A stretch of 28,602 nt of DNA, taken from contig DDEJ01000142.1 of NCBI GenBank assembly GCA_002336405.1, forward strand, positions 5,818 to 34,419, read 5' to 3'. The notes under the pieces were generated by a model, which worked only from the letters and a program-made list of their open reading frames with translations, made no database searches and was not told the origin of the DNA. Positions within the stretch are counted from its first letter, which is position 1, and every line of letters starts with the position of its first letter. The stretch comes from Rhodobacteraceae bacterium UBA1957 (GTDB taxonomy: Bacteria > Pseudomonadota > Alphaproteobacteria > Rhodobacterales > Rhodobacteraceae). Of the stretch, positions 8,586 to 17,359 are shown one piece after another. A program made the position numbers and the translations under genes.

Positions 8586-9889
8586 TCTACCGGCAGACCA
8601 CTGGGGACAGAGCGTGGCACGCCAAGTTGGCCTGACAGGCTGGCAGTGTCTGACAGCGCGTTTAGGAAAGCCACGATTTGGGTGATCTCCGTCTCGCTCA
8701 TGTCGCTGGGGGGTAATTCGTTGGCAGCGGCAATCGCGGCCTGCTGGTATGGGTCGCGCGTGGCCCTAAAGTCCTGGCTGTTTGGCAGATTGGGTAAAAC
8801 CAATTGCGTGACGTCATAGGCTTTGAGCGAGGCCACGGGGTCGAGGTGATGGCGGATGATTGCTTTGAGCGTTCCATAGGTGCCGTTATGGCCATAGGGT
8901 GCGGTCTGGGCGACATTACGCAAGCTGGGGGTGCGAAATTTATAGGCATCTGCTGGATTGCCAGTGACCCTGAGGCGACCCTCATCGCGGGCGTGTGTTT
9001 CAAAACGGGCGCTTTTGCCAGGGCCGATTTGTGGCAGGGCAATCGCATGAAAGTTGTGGTCAGTTTGAAACTGGCCAGCGTGGCAGCCGCTGCATTGCGC
9101 TTTGCCGTAAAACAGCTCCATGCCTAAATGTGCGGCTTTAGGCAGAGTGTTGCCGTTTCTGAGATATTGGTCAAACGGGCTGTTATCGGCGCGCCACTCA
9201 AAGGCGATAAACTCAGCGATGACATCTGAGATATCGGTGAACGTAACGCGATGTCCAGGCCCGTTGATCTGCTCAAAGGCGCTTTGATATTCTGCAATGG
9301 CCGCGACCCGCGCCGATATCAGCGCCCAGGCACCATTTTCACCAGTTAAAAATCCCTGCCGAACGGCGCGGGCCACGTCGTTTTCAGTATAATGGCCCGC
9401 CATTTCATCTGGCGATAGGACTGGGAACATTGATTGCGCTGATAACACCGATGCAAACCCTTGAACCATTTCTGCACCAAGCGGTGTGCGGATGCCTGAC
9501 GGGCGCGTTGGGTCGGCTTCCAAACGCCCGTCATGGAACATTGTGGTAAATTCATGCGCGCCCAAATTGAACAGTGCCGGCGCATTGCGCGGCACCCGCT
9601 GTTCAGGCAGGTTTTCAGGGTCAATCACCCGTTCGAGACCAAGGCCGTGTGCGCCGTCGCCCAGACCCAGCGACAAGCCATCTGCAGTGGCGTGTTTGGG
9701 GTGGTGGCAGGTCGCACAGGCGACGGTTTTACTGCCGCTGAGGATCGGATCATAAAATAACAGTTGGCCCAAACGTACCTGAGCCATATCAACTGGCGCA
9801 TAGGTGGCATTAGCCTCTGGCAGAGGAGAGGCCATAGCGCTGCTGGTTATAAGGGCCATGGCGAGGATAATGTGTATTGGACGTGTCAT
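8579..9889 (-). CDS. Di-haem cytochrome c peroxidase / MauG-like protein
   Basis: Periplasmic protein with two c-type haems. Bacterial members either reduce hydrogen peroxide or, as in MauG, carry out oxidative protein modification. The 436-residue product starts with a signal peptide (cleavage after AMA, about residue 20). Two haem-binding motifs, CATCH (58-62) and CSGCH (265-269), are about 200 residues apart. The family stretch FRTPSLRNVAQTAPYGHNGT follows the second motif. It is longer than classical CcpA peroxidases (about 330), so a MauG-like or other branch is likely. Its start overlaps the galM stop (ATGA), which places it as the fourth gene of the xylB-xylA-galM operon; this is unusual. 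Substrate and distal ligands cannot be decided here. Confidence 0.85.
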   Translation of the reverse strand: MTRPIHIILAMALITSSAMASPLPEANATYAPVDMAQVRLGQLLFYDPILSGSKTVACATCHHPKHATADGLSLGLGDGAHGLGLERVIDPENLPEQRVPRNAPALFNLGAHEFTTMFHDGRLEADPTRPSGIRTPLGAEMVQGFASVLSAQSMFPVLSPDEMAGHYTENDVARAVRQGFLTGENGAWALISARVAAIAEYQSAFEQINGPGHRVTFTDISDVIAEFIAFEWRADNSPFDQYLRNGNTLPKAAHLGMELFYGKAQCSGCHAGQFQTDHNFHAIALPQIGPGKSARFETHARDEGRLRVTGNPADAYKFRTPSLRNVAQTAPYGHNGTYGTLKAIIRHHLDPVASLKAYDVTQLVLPNLPNSQDFRATRDPYQQAAIAAANELPPSDMSETEITQIVAFLNALSDTASLSGQLGVPRSVPSGLPVDQ

Positions 9890-10866
9890 ACTGGAGAAAC
9901 TTCAATTGTGAGGCGCTGGTGATAAGGACGCTCGGGGGTATATATAATCGAGGGAAATTGTAACTGATTTGGGGCGTCAGGAAAGTGTTGGGGTTCCAGG
10001 CAGAGGCCGGCAAAAGCTTGGTGTGTTTGTGCCTCCATAGGGGGAGCTTTAGCTGACAGTTTGGCGCCTGTATAAAGCTGCAGGCCGGGTTGGTCTGTCC
10101 ACAGCTTCAGACACAGCCCGTTTGGGGCGCTCAGGGTTGCTGCGGGGTTTTGCGCTGTTTGTTCCAGAACCAGATTAACGTCTGTGCCCTTTTGGGCCGG
10201 GTCTGCCTGCCGGATCAATTTTGACTGTCGGTAATCAAACGGTTGACCGTCTAGTAGTGCAGTCATGCCGGTTGGGATCAACGCGCCATCCGTCGGGGTG
10301 TAGGCGTTTGCGGCGATCTGGAGCTGATGATCCCAAATGGTACCGTTGCCCATTAGGTTGTAATAAGAATGCTGCGCAAGATTAATCGGAGTTGCCCGGT
10401 CCGGCACGGCGCTCATATCATAGATCAGCCGGTTGTTTTGCAGCCGAATTGTCACTGTGAAATCAACTCGGCCGGGAAAACCCTGATCTCCGTCAGGTGA
10501 TTGGTGCTGCAATTGCACGCCTGTTGATCCGTCGGGCTCAAGATCCCAGTTGCGGCTGGCAAGGCCTCTTGGGCCACCATGCAACTGATTGGTCCCCTCA
10601 TTGGCCGCCAGTTGGTAGGTGGTGCCGTCATGGCTAAACTGGGCATTCGCGATTCTGTTGGCCACGCGGCCGGCAATGATCCCCAACGAGCCAGGATGGC
10701 GCAGATGGTCGGCAGGATCACGATAACTGAGCACTATCGGGACTAAGGTGTCGTCTAAAGGCACCCGCCAATCATGCGTGATGCATCCCAGAGATAATAT
10801 GGTCACCGACATGTCGCCTGCTTCCAAACGGTGTGATCTAAGGTCTTTGAGGGAAATGCTATCCAT
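9886..10866 (-). CDS. galM: Aldose 1-epimerase (mutarotase) GalM
   Basis: Interconverts alpha and beta anomers of aldoses; in this operon it probably supplies the xylose anomer preferred by xylose isomerase. Family marks in the 326-residue product are GRVANRI (66-72), NQLHGG with His96, the catalytic-acid histidine His166 in HSYYNL, and the C-terminal catalytic glutamate Glu291 in CLEPQHFPD. There is no signal peptide, so it acts in the cytoplasm. It lies five bases after xylA, and its stop overlaps the start of the peroxidase gene. The galM symbol names the family; the true in vivo sugar is likely xylose. Confidence 0.9.
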   Translation of the reverse strand: MDSISLKDLRSHRLEAGDMSVTILSLGCITHDWRVPLDDTLVPIVLSYRDPADHLRHPGSLGIIAGRVANRIANAQFSHDGTTYQLAANEGTNQLHGGPRGLASRNWDLEPDGSTGVQLQHQSPDGDQGFPGRVDFTVTIRLQNNRLIYDMSAVPDRATPINLAQHSYYNLMGNGTIWDHQLQIAANAYTPTDGALIPTGMTALLDGQPFDYRQSKLIRQADPAQKGTDVNLVLEQTAQNPAATLSAPNGLCLKLWTDQPGLQLYTGAKLSAKAPPMEAQTHQAFAGLCLEPQHFPDAPNQLQFPSIIYTPERPYHQRLTIEVSPV

Positions 10867-10871
10867 GATGC

Positions 10872-12176
10872 CTAAACGAAACGATTGACGAGGTTTTCTA
10901 AAATTTCTTGCTGGCCTGATTTTGGTGCTGGTGAAAGCTGGGTTTCGAGAACCCTCTGCGTGATGCTGGCCAGATCGCTTTGCAGCATGGCCTGTGCCTC
11001 GGGCGTTTTCCAGCCAGTATAGCGGTCGTTAAGCTCTGCTTGCAGCCCACCATCTTCGATCATCGCTGCGGCGGCTTTCAACCCGCGTGCGCAGATATCC
11101 ATGCCACCGATATGCGCCGCAATTAGGTCTTTTGCGTCCAGAGATTGACGGCGCAGTTTGGCATCAAAATTGGTTCCACCAGCCCCTAGGCCACCATTTT
11201 TCAGGATGTGATAATAGGCCATGGCCACTTCGGGCACATTATTAGGAAACTGGTCGGTGTCCCATCCGGATTGATAATCGTTGCGGTTCATATCGATAGA
11301 GCCCAGCACGCCTAAAGCGGATGCTGTGGCGATTTCATGCTCGAAAGAATGGCCAGCCAAAATTGCATGCCCCTGCTCGAGGTTAAGCTTGACCTCTTTC
11401 TCGAGGCCATATTTTTGTAAAAACCCAAAACAAGTTGCCGCATCATAGTCGTATTGATGCTTTGAGGGTTCTTGCGGTTTTGGTTCGACCAAAATCTGGC
11501 CTTTAAAGCCAATTTTATGTTTATAGTCGACAACCATCGACAAGAACCGGCCCATATGATCCAGTTCAAGCCCCATATCGGTGTTGAGTAAGGTCTCATA
11601 ACCTTCTCGGCCGCCCCAGAGTACGTAGTTTTCGCCCCCCAGTTTATGGGTGGCATCAAGACAGCTTTTTACAGTGGCTGCGGCAAAAGCAAATACATCT
11701 GGATCAGGATTTGTCGACGCCCCGCTCATCCAGCGCCGATGGGTGAACATGTTGGCGGTGCCCCACAGCAGTTTAGTACCTGAAAGTTGCATTTTTTCGC
11801 CAAAATAATCCGTGATTTCATTCAATGTTTTGAGATTAGTGTCAAAGCTGCCTGTTTCAGGACGGATATCAGCATCGTGCCAACAGAAATATGGCACATT
11901 GAGCAGGTCAAACATTTCGAAAGCGGCATCGGCCTTCAGTCGTGCCCGCTCCATGCTGTCTTGGGGATGCCAAGGACGCTCAAAAGTTTGACCTCCAAAT
12001 GGGTCGCCGCCCTCCCATGCAAATGAGTGCCAAAAGGCGACTGCGAAACGCAGGTGGTCCTCCATCCGCTTGCCCATTACGATCTCGTCGGGATTGTAAT
12101 GATGAAAGGCCATAGGATTGGTACTGTCGGCACCTTCGAAGGTAACTGTATCAATGCCTTGAAAGAAATGCGTCAT
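10872..12176 (-). CDS. xylA: Xylose isomerase XylA
   Basis: Converts D-xylose to D-xylulose in the cytoplasm with two divalent metal ions. The 434-residue length is typical for the proteobacterial type (E. coli 440). The catalytic His-Asp pair is visible in [11 protein letters not shown] (His100, Asp103). The metal-ligand regions are [47 protein letters not shown], and the late [15 protein letters not shown] segment. Its start overlaps the xylB stop by four bases, so the two are translationally coupled. It forms the second gene of the minus-strand operon. Confidence 0.96.
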   Translation of the reverse strand: MTHFFQGIDTVTFEGADSTNPMAFHHYNPDEIVMGKRMEDHLRFAVAFWHSFAWEGGDPFGGQTFERPWHPQDSMERARLKADAAFEMFDLLNVPYFCWHDADIRPETGSFDTNLKTLNEITDYFGEKMQLSGTKLLWGTANMFTHRRWMSGASTNPDPDVFAFAAATVKSCLDATHKLGGENYVLWGGREGYETLLNTDMGLELDHMGRFLSMVVDYKHKIGFKGQILVEPKPQEPSKHQYDYDAATCFGFLQKYGLEKEVKLNLEQGHAILAGHSFEHEIATASALGVLGSIDMNRNDYQSGWDTDQFPNNVPEVAMAYYHILKNGGLGAGGTNFDAKLRRQSLDAKDLIAAHIGGMDICARGLKAAAAMIEDGGLQAELNDRYTGWKTPEAQAMLQSDLASITQRVLETQLSPAPKSGQQEILENLVNRFV

Positions 12177-13624
12177 GAGATTGCCTTTAATGCTGGATAG
12201 GTCGCACGATATCGTTGATAGGCCGCGTCATAAGCTGCGGTCAACGCGCTTCGGGGATGAATTGTCTTTGCCACTTTGGGTCGGGTCATGACACTTTCGG
12301 GCTCGGCGCTGGTGCAACCGACGATGGCGAGGCGTGCTGCGCCAAGCGCTGCACCAAATTCACCTTTGTCAGGCAAATCAATCGGGATGTCTAAAACGGT
12401 CGCCACAAGCTCAACCCAAAAGGGTGATTGTGCTCCGCCACCGATTGCCAAGGCGCGTTTCAGGTCGGTGCCGGTTGATTTCAACACCTCTAGACTGTCG
12501 CGCAGGGCAAAGCTCACCCCCTCCATCACCGCCTGAGTTAGGTCGGCACGGCTTGAGGTGATGTCAATATTTAGCAGTGCCCCGCGGATGGTACTGTCGT
12601 TGTGCGGTGTGCGTTCGCCGGATAAATAGGGTAAGAATTGCATCTGGTTTGGGCCGCTGATTTGATCTCCCAGCGCGCTGGAAAGAACTGCGGCCTCAAC
12701 ATCAAGATTGCGCGCAAGCCAGTTCAAGCTGTCGGTTGCGGCCAAGATCACGCCCATTTGGTACCAGCGGTTTGGAACTGCGTGGCAAAAAGTATGCACC
12801 GCGGAGGCTGGCATTGGTGAGAATGTGTCTTTTGCGGCCAGTAAAACCCCTGAGGTTCCCAATGATACGAAGGCATGGCCTTCGCGCAAAGCGCCGACGC
12901 CGCAAGCCGCAACCGCGTTGTCGCCACCGCCACCAACCACGATCACGTCTGCTCTGAGCCCCCAGTCCGCGGCTATCTCTGGGCGTAGCGTTCCAATAGC
13001 GGCAGAGCCTTCGACAAGGTCGGGCATCTGATCGCGCCGCATGCGGGATTGTGACAACAAATCTGCAGACCAGTTGCGCGCGCCACTGTCGAGCCAACCT
13101 GTTCCGGCACTGTCGGACATGTCTGACGTATATTGTCCGGTCAGCCAGAAGTTTAAATAATCTTTTGGCAGCAGAACCTTGGCAATTTTAGCAAAAACGT
13201 CTGGCTCATGTTCGGCCAACCACAGCACTTTTGGAGCGGTAAAGCCTGGGAACATGATGTTGCCTGAAATTTCGCGAAACCCCGGCGTGGCATCCAATTT
13301 TGCTGCCTCGGTATGGGCCCGGCTGTCATTCCACAACATACACGGGCGCAGCACCTGACCTGTACTGTCAAGAAGCGTTGCGCCATGCATATGGCCCGCA
13401 ACACCGAGACCTTTCAGTGCTGCGAACGCGGTTGGATGCGCGGTGCGTAACGCTGCGATCACTGTATCACAGGCCGTGGTCCAATCTGCCGGGTTTTGTT
13501 CGCTCCACCCTGCGTGGGGATGGTGGACATCATAAGTTGCCTCGGCAGATCCGATGATTTTGCCGTCTTCCTGTACCAGCAAACCGCGCAGTCCCGACGT
13601 GCCCAAATCAAGTCCTAGATACAT
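12173..13624 (-). CDS. xylB: Xylulokinase XylB
   Basis: Phosphorylates D-xylulose with ATP to xylulose-5-phosphate, feeding the pentose phosphate pathway. The 483-residue protein is a FGGY-family kinase. It has the N-terminal phosphate loop [12 protein letters not shown] (3-14), WNDSRA (98-103), catalytic Asp235 in [14 protein letters not shown], the second phosphate loop [12 protein letters not shown], and GGGAQSPFW near the C terminus. The ATG at 13624 is chosen because a GGGAG ribosome site lies six bases ahead of it; an in-frame extension to 13678 lies upstream of that site. It is the first gene of xylB-xylA-galM-peroxidase and has a candidate operator 39-51 nt upstream. Confidence 0.95.
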   Translation of the reverse strand: MYLGLDLGTSGLRGLLVQEDGKIIGSAEATYDVHHPHAGWSEQNPADWTTACDTVIAALRTAHPTAFAALKGLGVAGHMHGATLLDSTGQVLRPCMLWNDSRAHTEAAKLDATPGFREISGNIMFPGFTAPKVLWLAEHEPDVFAKIAKVLLPKDYLNFWLTGQYTSDMSDSAGTGWLDSGARNWSADLLSQSRMRRDQMPDLVEGSAAIGTLRPEIAADWGLRADVIVVGGGGDNAVAACGVGALREGHAFVSLGTSGVLLAAKDTFSPMPASAVHTFCHAVPNRWYQMGVILAATDSLNWLARNLDVEAAVLSSALGDQISGPNQMQFLPYLSGERTPHNDSTIRGALLNIDITSSRADLTQAVMEGVSFALRDSLEVLKSTGTDLKRALAIGGGAQSPFWVELVATVLDIPIDLPDKGEFGAALGAARLAIVGCTSAEPESVMTRPKVAKTIHPRSALTAAYDAAYQRYRATYPALKAIS

Positions 13625-13662
13625 CTTAATCTCCCATTGAAAGCTTATCATCACGGTTTTAT

Positions 13663-13675
13663 TTCGAGTGTCAAA
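13663..13675. promoter_or_regulatory. Candidate XylR operator overlapping the xylB -35 box
   Basis: On the minus strand this reads TTTGACACTCGAA. It shares the core TTnGA-nnn-TCnAA with the perfect palindrome before xylF, and flanking T and A runs extend the symmetry outward. It contains TTGACA (13674-13669), a consensus -35 for a promoter reading into xylB; no good -10 match was found at 16-18 nt. Confidence 0.45.
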
Positions 13676-13994
13676 CAAAAAGATTTATTGATCTTAGAAA
13701 TTGTGGTTTAGAAACTATTCTTCATAATTTTGTCCCTACAGCGTTTTTAGCATCAGTGCCCGCCCACAACCAATGTTTAGATTATTTTTGCACCTTTTGC
13801 GTTGGGTTTAGCAGGGGTTTGTCTGATTATTTATAGATGATTACTCTCTTAGAGTTCGGCTGTAAAAATAAAGTTTTAGGCTTCTTAAGGTTTATAAAAC
13901 TGCCAACCTTACAGCGCTTTGTGGCGTTGGTCTTGCTAACTGTAAAAGCGATAGGGAATTTTACCGATCAACACAGTCTCTGAAGGAGAACCAT

Positions 13995-14093
13995 ATGCGG
14001 CGCGCATCTGGTTTTGTTTTTTGTGATTGCTTTGCCGCGATTTCCAGTTGGTCGAGCGGGGCAATGATTGATAACCACATAGGTTTTAAGTAA
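13995..14093 (+). CDS. Candidate small protein, 32 aa
   Basis: A 32-codon ORF starts with ATG preceded by AAGGAG at an ideal distance, one of the best ribosome sites in the window. The product starts MRRASGFVFC, has two cysteines near residues 10-12 and ends in HIGFK. It shows no clear membrane segment or known domain. It may be a real small protein, a leader peptide or the relic of a decayed gene; the ribosome site is the only evidence. Confidence 0.3.
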   Translation: MRRASGFVFCDCFAAISSWSSGAMIDNHIGFK

Positions 14094-14141
14094 GAATGGC
14101 AACTTATCAGACCTAAATGTTAATTCGTTGGGACGTTTGAG

Positions 14142-14642
14142 ATGTATATGGGGTGCTCTATGGGAAATAAGATGCTTGAACTTAAAACTGGGGCTTGGCT
14201 AGGACTACAGAAGAATATTAGCTGGGCTTTGCTTGTGGCTTTGATGGCTTTTGTGCCATTTACATTATCGGCTGAGACATCTGATAATGTGCCGTGTTCC
14301 GTCAAGCTTAAGTTTGAAGCGGATCAAAGTGGAGCGCTTGTCGTTTACACCCTCAGTATGCAGGTTAAAAATCCAACGATGCGCCCGATCGAAACGGTTT
14401 CTGCGCTTATGTATGATCTGGATGGCGGATCAATGGGCAATACCGATGCGGCCTGCCGACATAACGACACTCTGTTAAATGGCGGGGACACTGGCGAATG
14501 CAGTAAGGTTCTGCAGGTCGTGAACAGCAAGTTGATGGAAAAACTTGGCAATGAGATGTGGACTGCGATCGTCAACGATCAAATGGCAAAATTTGATCGT
14601 ATTGCCAGCTGTAAGATTGTTGGGTTCCGCTATGTCCAGTGA
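14142..14642 (+). CDS. Hypothetical exported protein
   Basis: This 166-residue product was not recognised. A hydrophobic segment (residues 26-44, ending TLSA before ET) looks like a signal peptide, so the mature part of about 120 residues is probably periplasmic. That part contains four cysteines (in VPCSVK, AACRHN, GECSKV and ASCKIV), enough for two disulfides, and looks beta-rich, with alternating hydrophobic residues in the VKLKFEADQSGALVVYTLSM region. Start choice is open: ATG at 14142, 14148 or 14160, none with a strong ribosome site. It stands alone between AT-rich gaps, with no operon partner. Confidence 0.6.
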   Translation: MYMGCSMGNKMLELKTGAWLGLQKNISWALLVALMAFVPFTLSAETSDNVPCSVKLKFEADQSGALVVYTLSMQVKNPTMRPIETVSALMYDLDGGSMGNTDAACRHNDTLLNGGDTGECSKVLQVVNSKLMEKLGNEMWTAIVNDQMAKFDRIASCKIVGFRYVQ

Positions 14643-14844
14643 ATTTTGATCGCGTGCATACCCCTAAGCGGCGTTTAGCGCGTGTTTTCTATTTTTAATT
14701 AGATGGCAAATGGGCAGGTGAGGAATATTATCTTTTTATTAATGTATCACTGAGCGGCTTAATTTATTTGATTATGAGGGCCTGGTGGAAACGCTAAATC
14801 TACTATCTCTGCTCAATGCAGATCAAATCTATTTTGGAACAATG

Positions 14845-14873
14845 TTGCACCGGTCTGCGCTGCCCTGTATCTG
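14845..14873 (+). promoter_or_regulatory. Possible sigma70-type promoter of fabD
   Basis: TTGCAC, a 17-nt spacer and TATCTG lie 26 nt before the fabD start codon. The match is moderate. The rest of the 256-nt gap (14643-14898) is AT-rich and shows no gene. Confidence 0.3.
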
Positions 14874-14898
14874 TTGTTAATGCAGTGAAGGGGTTAAC

Positions 14899-15855
14899 AT
14901 GAGTAGAGCATTTGTATTTCCGGGGCAGGGGGCCCAGACGATCGGTATGGGCAAGGCTTTGGCTGCCGCCTATCCTGCCGCTAAGGCGGTATTTGATGAA
15001 GTTGACGATGCGCTGGGCGAACCGCTCAGTGACCTTATCTGGTCTGGTGATCCAGATGTGCTTACACTGACAAAAAATGCCCAACCAGCTTTGATGGCGA
15101 CATCGCTAGCCGGGATGCGAGCGCTTGAAGCCGAAGGTGTGACGATGGCTGCGGCTGACTATGTTGCGGGCCATTCGCTGGGGGAATATTCCGCGTTGGC
15201 GGCCTCTGGCGCAATCAGTTTGTCGGATACTGCGCGGTTGTTGCGCACCCGTGGGTCCGCGATGCAAGAGGCTGTTCCGGTTGGTGTGGGCGCAATGGCA
15301 GCGCTTTTGGGATTGGATTTTGACACGGTTGTTTCGTTGGCGGCAGAGGCCGCCCATGGTCAGGTCTGTCAAGCCGCGAATGATAATGATCCGGGCCAAG
15401 TGGTGGTATCGGGCGACAAAGCCGCGGTTGAACGTGCGATTGAGTTGGCAAAAACAAAGGGTGCGAAGCGGGCTATTTTACTGCCGGTTAGCGCGCCATT
15501 TCATTGTGCGTTGATGGCCCCAGCGGCCGATATAATGGCCCAAGCACTCGCAGAAGTGGCAATCGTTTCCCCTGCGCTGCCTTTGATTGCCAATGTCCTT
15601 GCAGAGCCGGTCACCGACCCAGATGAAATTCGTCAATTACTGGTGGCTCAGGTAACCGGGGTCGTGCGCTGGCGGGAAACAGTGTCTTGGCTGGGTGCCC
15701 ATGGCGTGACGGATATATGGGAAATTGGCGCTGGCAAGGCGCTCTCGGGCATGGTGCGGCGCATTGAACGATCCATCGCCTGTCGGGCGGTGTCTACCCC
15801 CGAAGACGTGGCATCTGCGGTGCAAAATTTTGAAAATAGTTGGGCTGAGGAGTGA
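14899..15855 (+). CDS. fabD: Malonyl-CoA:ACP transacylase FabD
   Basis: Moves the malonyl group from coenzyme A to acyl carrier protein for fatty-acid elongation. The 318-residue cytosolic enzyme has FPGQGAQTIGMG at its N terminus, the nucleophile Ser93 in GHSLGEYSAL, the catalytic His201 in VSAPFHCALM, and the late segment WEIGAGKALSGM. The ATG has AAGGGG five bases ahead of it. It overlaps the fabG start region: the stop at 15853-15855 precedes the fabG ATG by two bases. First gene of the fab cluster. Confidence 0.96.
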   Translation: MSRAFVFPGQGAQTIGMGKALAAAYPAAKAVFDEVDDALGEPLSDLIWSGDPDVLTLTKNAQPALMATSLAGMRALEAEGVTMAAADYVAGHSLGEYSALAASGAISLSDTARLLRTRGSAMQEAVPVGVGAMAALLGLDFDTVVSLAAEAAHGQVCQAANDNDPGQVVVSGDKAAVERAIELAKTKGAKRAILLPVSAPFHCALMAPAADIMAQALAEVAIVSPALPLIANVLAEPVTDPDEIRQLLVAQVTGVVRWRETVSWLGAHGVTDIWEIGAGKALSGMVRRIERSIACRAVSTPEDVASAVQNFENSWAEE

Positions 15856-15857
15856 TC

Positions 15858-16595
15858 ATGTTTGATTTAACGGGCAAAAATGTTTTGGTGACAGGTGCAT
15901 CGGGAGGAATCGGTGGCGAAATCGCCAGACGCTTGCACGCGTCGGGTGCAACGGTTGGGATAAGTGGCACCCGGCTTGAGCCGCTGCAAGCGCTGGCCGC
16001 TGAGCTTGGTGAGCGCGCGCATGTCTTGACCTGCAACTTAAGTGACACTGCAGCCGTTGCAGAGTTGCCCAAGCAGGCTTCTGAGGTGATGGGCAGCGTG
16101 GACGTTTTGGTCAATAACGCCGGTATAACCCGCGATAATTTGTTTATGCGGATGTCTGAAGATGAGTGGCAGTCTGTGCTTGATGTGAACCTGACGGCGA
16201 CCATGTTGCTGTGTAAGGGCGTTTTGCGCGGTATGATGAAGGTGCGCTGGGGGCGCATTGTTAATATCAGTTCGGTTGTCGGTGTGACGGGAAATCCTGG
16301 TCAAGCCAATTATGCCGCCTCAAAAGCGGGCATGGTCGGTATGTCAAAGTCGTTGGCATACGAAGTTGCAAGCCGTGGGATCACCGTCAACGCCATTGCT
16401 CCCGGCTTTATTGAGACGGCAATGACGGCAGGTTTAAAAGAGGCGCAGAAAGAGGCGATTCTGTCGTCTATTCCTAGTGGTCGCATGGGCGCGCCGAAGG
16501 AAATCGCCGCAGCCGTCCTTTATCTTGCGAGCGAGGAAGCCGGATATGTTACGGGAACGACCCTACATGTAAACGGCGGTATGGCGATGCTTTGA
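15858..16595 (+). CDS. fabG: 3-oxoacyl-ACP reductase FabG
   Basis: NADPH-dependent reduction of beta-ketoacyl-ACP in fatty-acid synthesis. The 245-residue short-chain dehydrogenase has TGASGGIG (12-19, cofactor binding), NNAG (86-89), and catalytic Asn111, Ser138/139, Tyr152 and Lys156 in the NISSVVG and NYAASKAG segments. The ATG at 15858 has AGGAG five bases upstream; the GTG at 15852 lies inside that site. It directly follows fabD. A 351-nt gap separates it from acpP, so acpP probably has its own promoter as well. Confidence 0.96.
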   Translation: MFDLTGKNVLVTGASGGIGGEIARRLHASGATVGISGTRLEPLQALAAELGERAHVLTCNLSDTAAVAELPKQASEVMGSVDVLVNNAGITRDNLFMRMSEDEWQSVLDVNLTATMLLCKGVLRGMMKVRWGRIVNISSVVGVTGNPGQANYAASKAGMVGMSKSLAYEVASRGITVNAIAPGFIETAMTAGLKEAQKEAILSSIPSGRMGAPKEIAAAVLYLASEEAGYVTGTTLHVNGGMAML

Positions 16596-16946
16596 TGGGA
16601 CCGCGCAAGTGTGAGCCTTAACCAAACTCTACGAACCAAGAAGGATTTACAGGGTTTCCTAAGCAGGTTTATGCTGATCGAGAGCTTGAGACATGATCGC
16701 CTCGACGGTGTGGCAAGAATTATTGCTTAAGGGAGAGTGGTCTGGATTTGAATGACCATGGAAAACGTTTGCCTATAGCAGATCATGTGCTATAGGCGGC
16801 TCAGTTTCACCGTGCAACTCAATGAGTAGACCGGTCAAAACCGCATTATGTGGTTTGCGAGCGGCCCGATAGGGCAACCAGAGCCATCCCAGTCGGGTAA
16901 GGGCGAAAACAGGGGCAAACGCTCCGATAAAAATGAGGAATTTAAG
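16596..16946. other. 351-nt gap between fabG and acpP with two stem-loops
   Basis: No gene is seen. The gap holds a perfect 10-bp stem-loop at 16771-16797 and a 7-bp stem (one wobble pair) at 16838-16856. It presumably also carries an acpP promoter, but no clear -35/-10 pair was found. Confidence 0.5.
16771..16797. repeat. Perfect 10-bp inverted repeat upstream of acpP
   Basis: GCCTATAGCA and TGCTATAGGC flank a 7-nt loop (GATCATG). No T-run follows on either strand, so it is not a standard terminator. It may be an RNA stem-loop or a protein-binding site controlling acpP. Confidence 0.6.
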
Positions 16947-17180
16947 ATGAGCGACATTTCAGATCGCGTTAGAAAAATCGTTGTAGAGCATCTCGGCGTT
17001 GAAGAAGATAAAGTTGTAGATAACGCATCGTTCATTGATGATTTGGGTGCAGATAGCTTGGATACAGTGGAATTGGTTATGGCGTTCGAAGAAGAGTTCG
17101 GCATTGAAATTCCTGATGATGCAGCGGAAGCAATCCAGACATTTAGTGATGCAGTTAACTTTATCAACGAAGCTGTTTAA
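16947..17180 (+). CDS. acpP: Acyl carrier protein AcpP
   Basis: Carries growing acyl chains on a phosphopantetheine arm during fatty-acid synthesis. The 77-residue acidic protein has the attachment serine Ser37 in [13 protein letters not shown] and the standard C-terminal helix ending FINEAV. The ATG at 16947 has GAGGAA six bases upstream; the frame stays open upstream to 16848, but that extension is not part of any ACP. A strong terminator follows immediately, so much of the acpP message probably ends there. Confidence 0.97.
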   Translation: MSDISDRVRKIVVEHLGVEEDKVVDNASFIDDLGADSLDTVELVMAFEEEFGIEIPDDAAEAIQTFSDAVNFINEAV

Positions 17181-17202
17181 CTTCCTGAAAACGAAAAAAC
17201 TT

Positions 17203-17232
17203 AAACCTCCGCGGTTAAGCGGAGGTTTTTTT
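17203..17232 (+). terminator. Rho-independent terminator after acpP
   Basis: A perfect 10-bp stem (AAACCTCCGC / GCGGAGGTTT) with a 6-nt loop runs into seven T. It starts 22 nt after the acpP stop and separates acpP from fabF. Confidence 0.92.
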
Positions 17233-17359
17233 GTAAGAAGGCTGCGTTTTGCTGCCATTTTCGCTTAAAAATGCCACGCGATGCGACAAGGCCTTGCTCC
17301 GTCGGGGCAAGCCGCGTTAAAAGAAAATTTCAACTATTCGAGTAAAGAGGGTCAGTGAT

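Larger units (their letters stand above)
13625..14141. other. 517-nt AT-rich intergenic region
   Basis: No long gene is present. The left end carries the xylB control region. The middle has only weak stem-loops, such as a 7-bp AT-rich pair (AGTTTTA / TAAAACT) near 13870-13900. The only coding candidate is a 32-codon ORF at 13995-14093. Otherwise nothing recognisable is seen. Confidence 0.5.

Noticed and set aside
16848..16946. N-terminal extension of acpP
   Set aside because: The frame is open, but acyl carrier proteins start at the MSDIS position, which has its own ribosome site; the extension is unlike any ACP.
17293..17311. Small stem-loop before fabF
   Set aside because: CTTGCTC and GGGCAAG pair with one wobble, but the stem is short and has no T-run or obvious regulatory partner; chance is likely.
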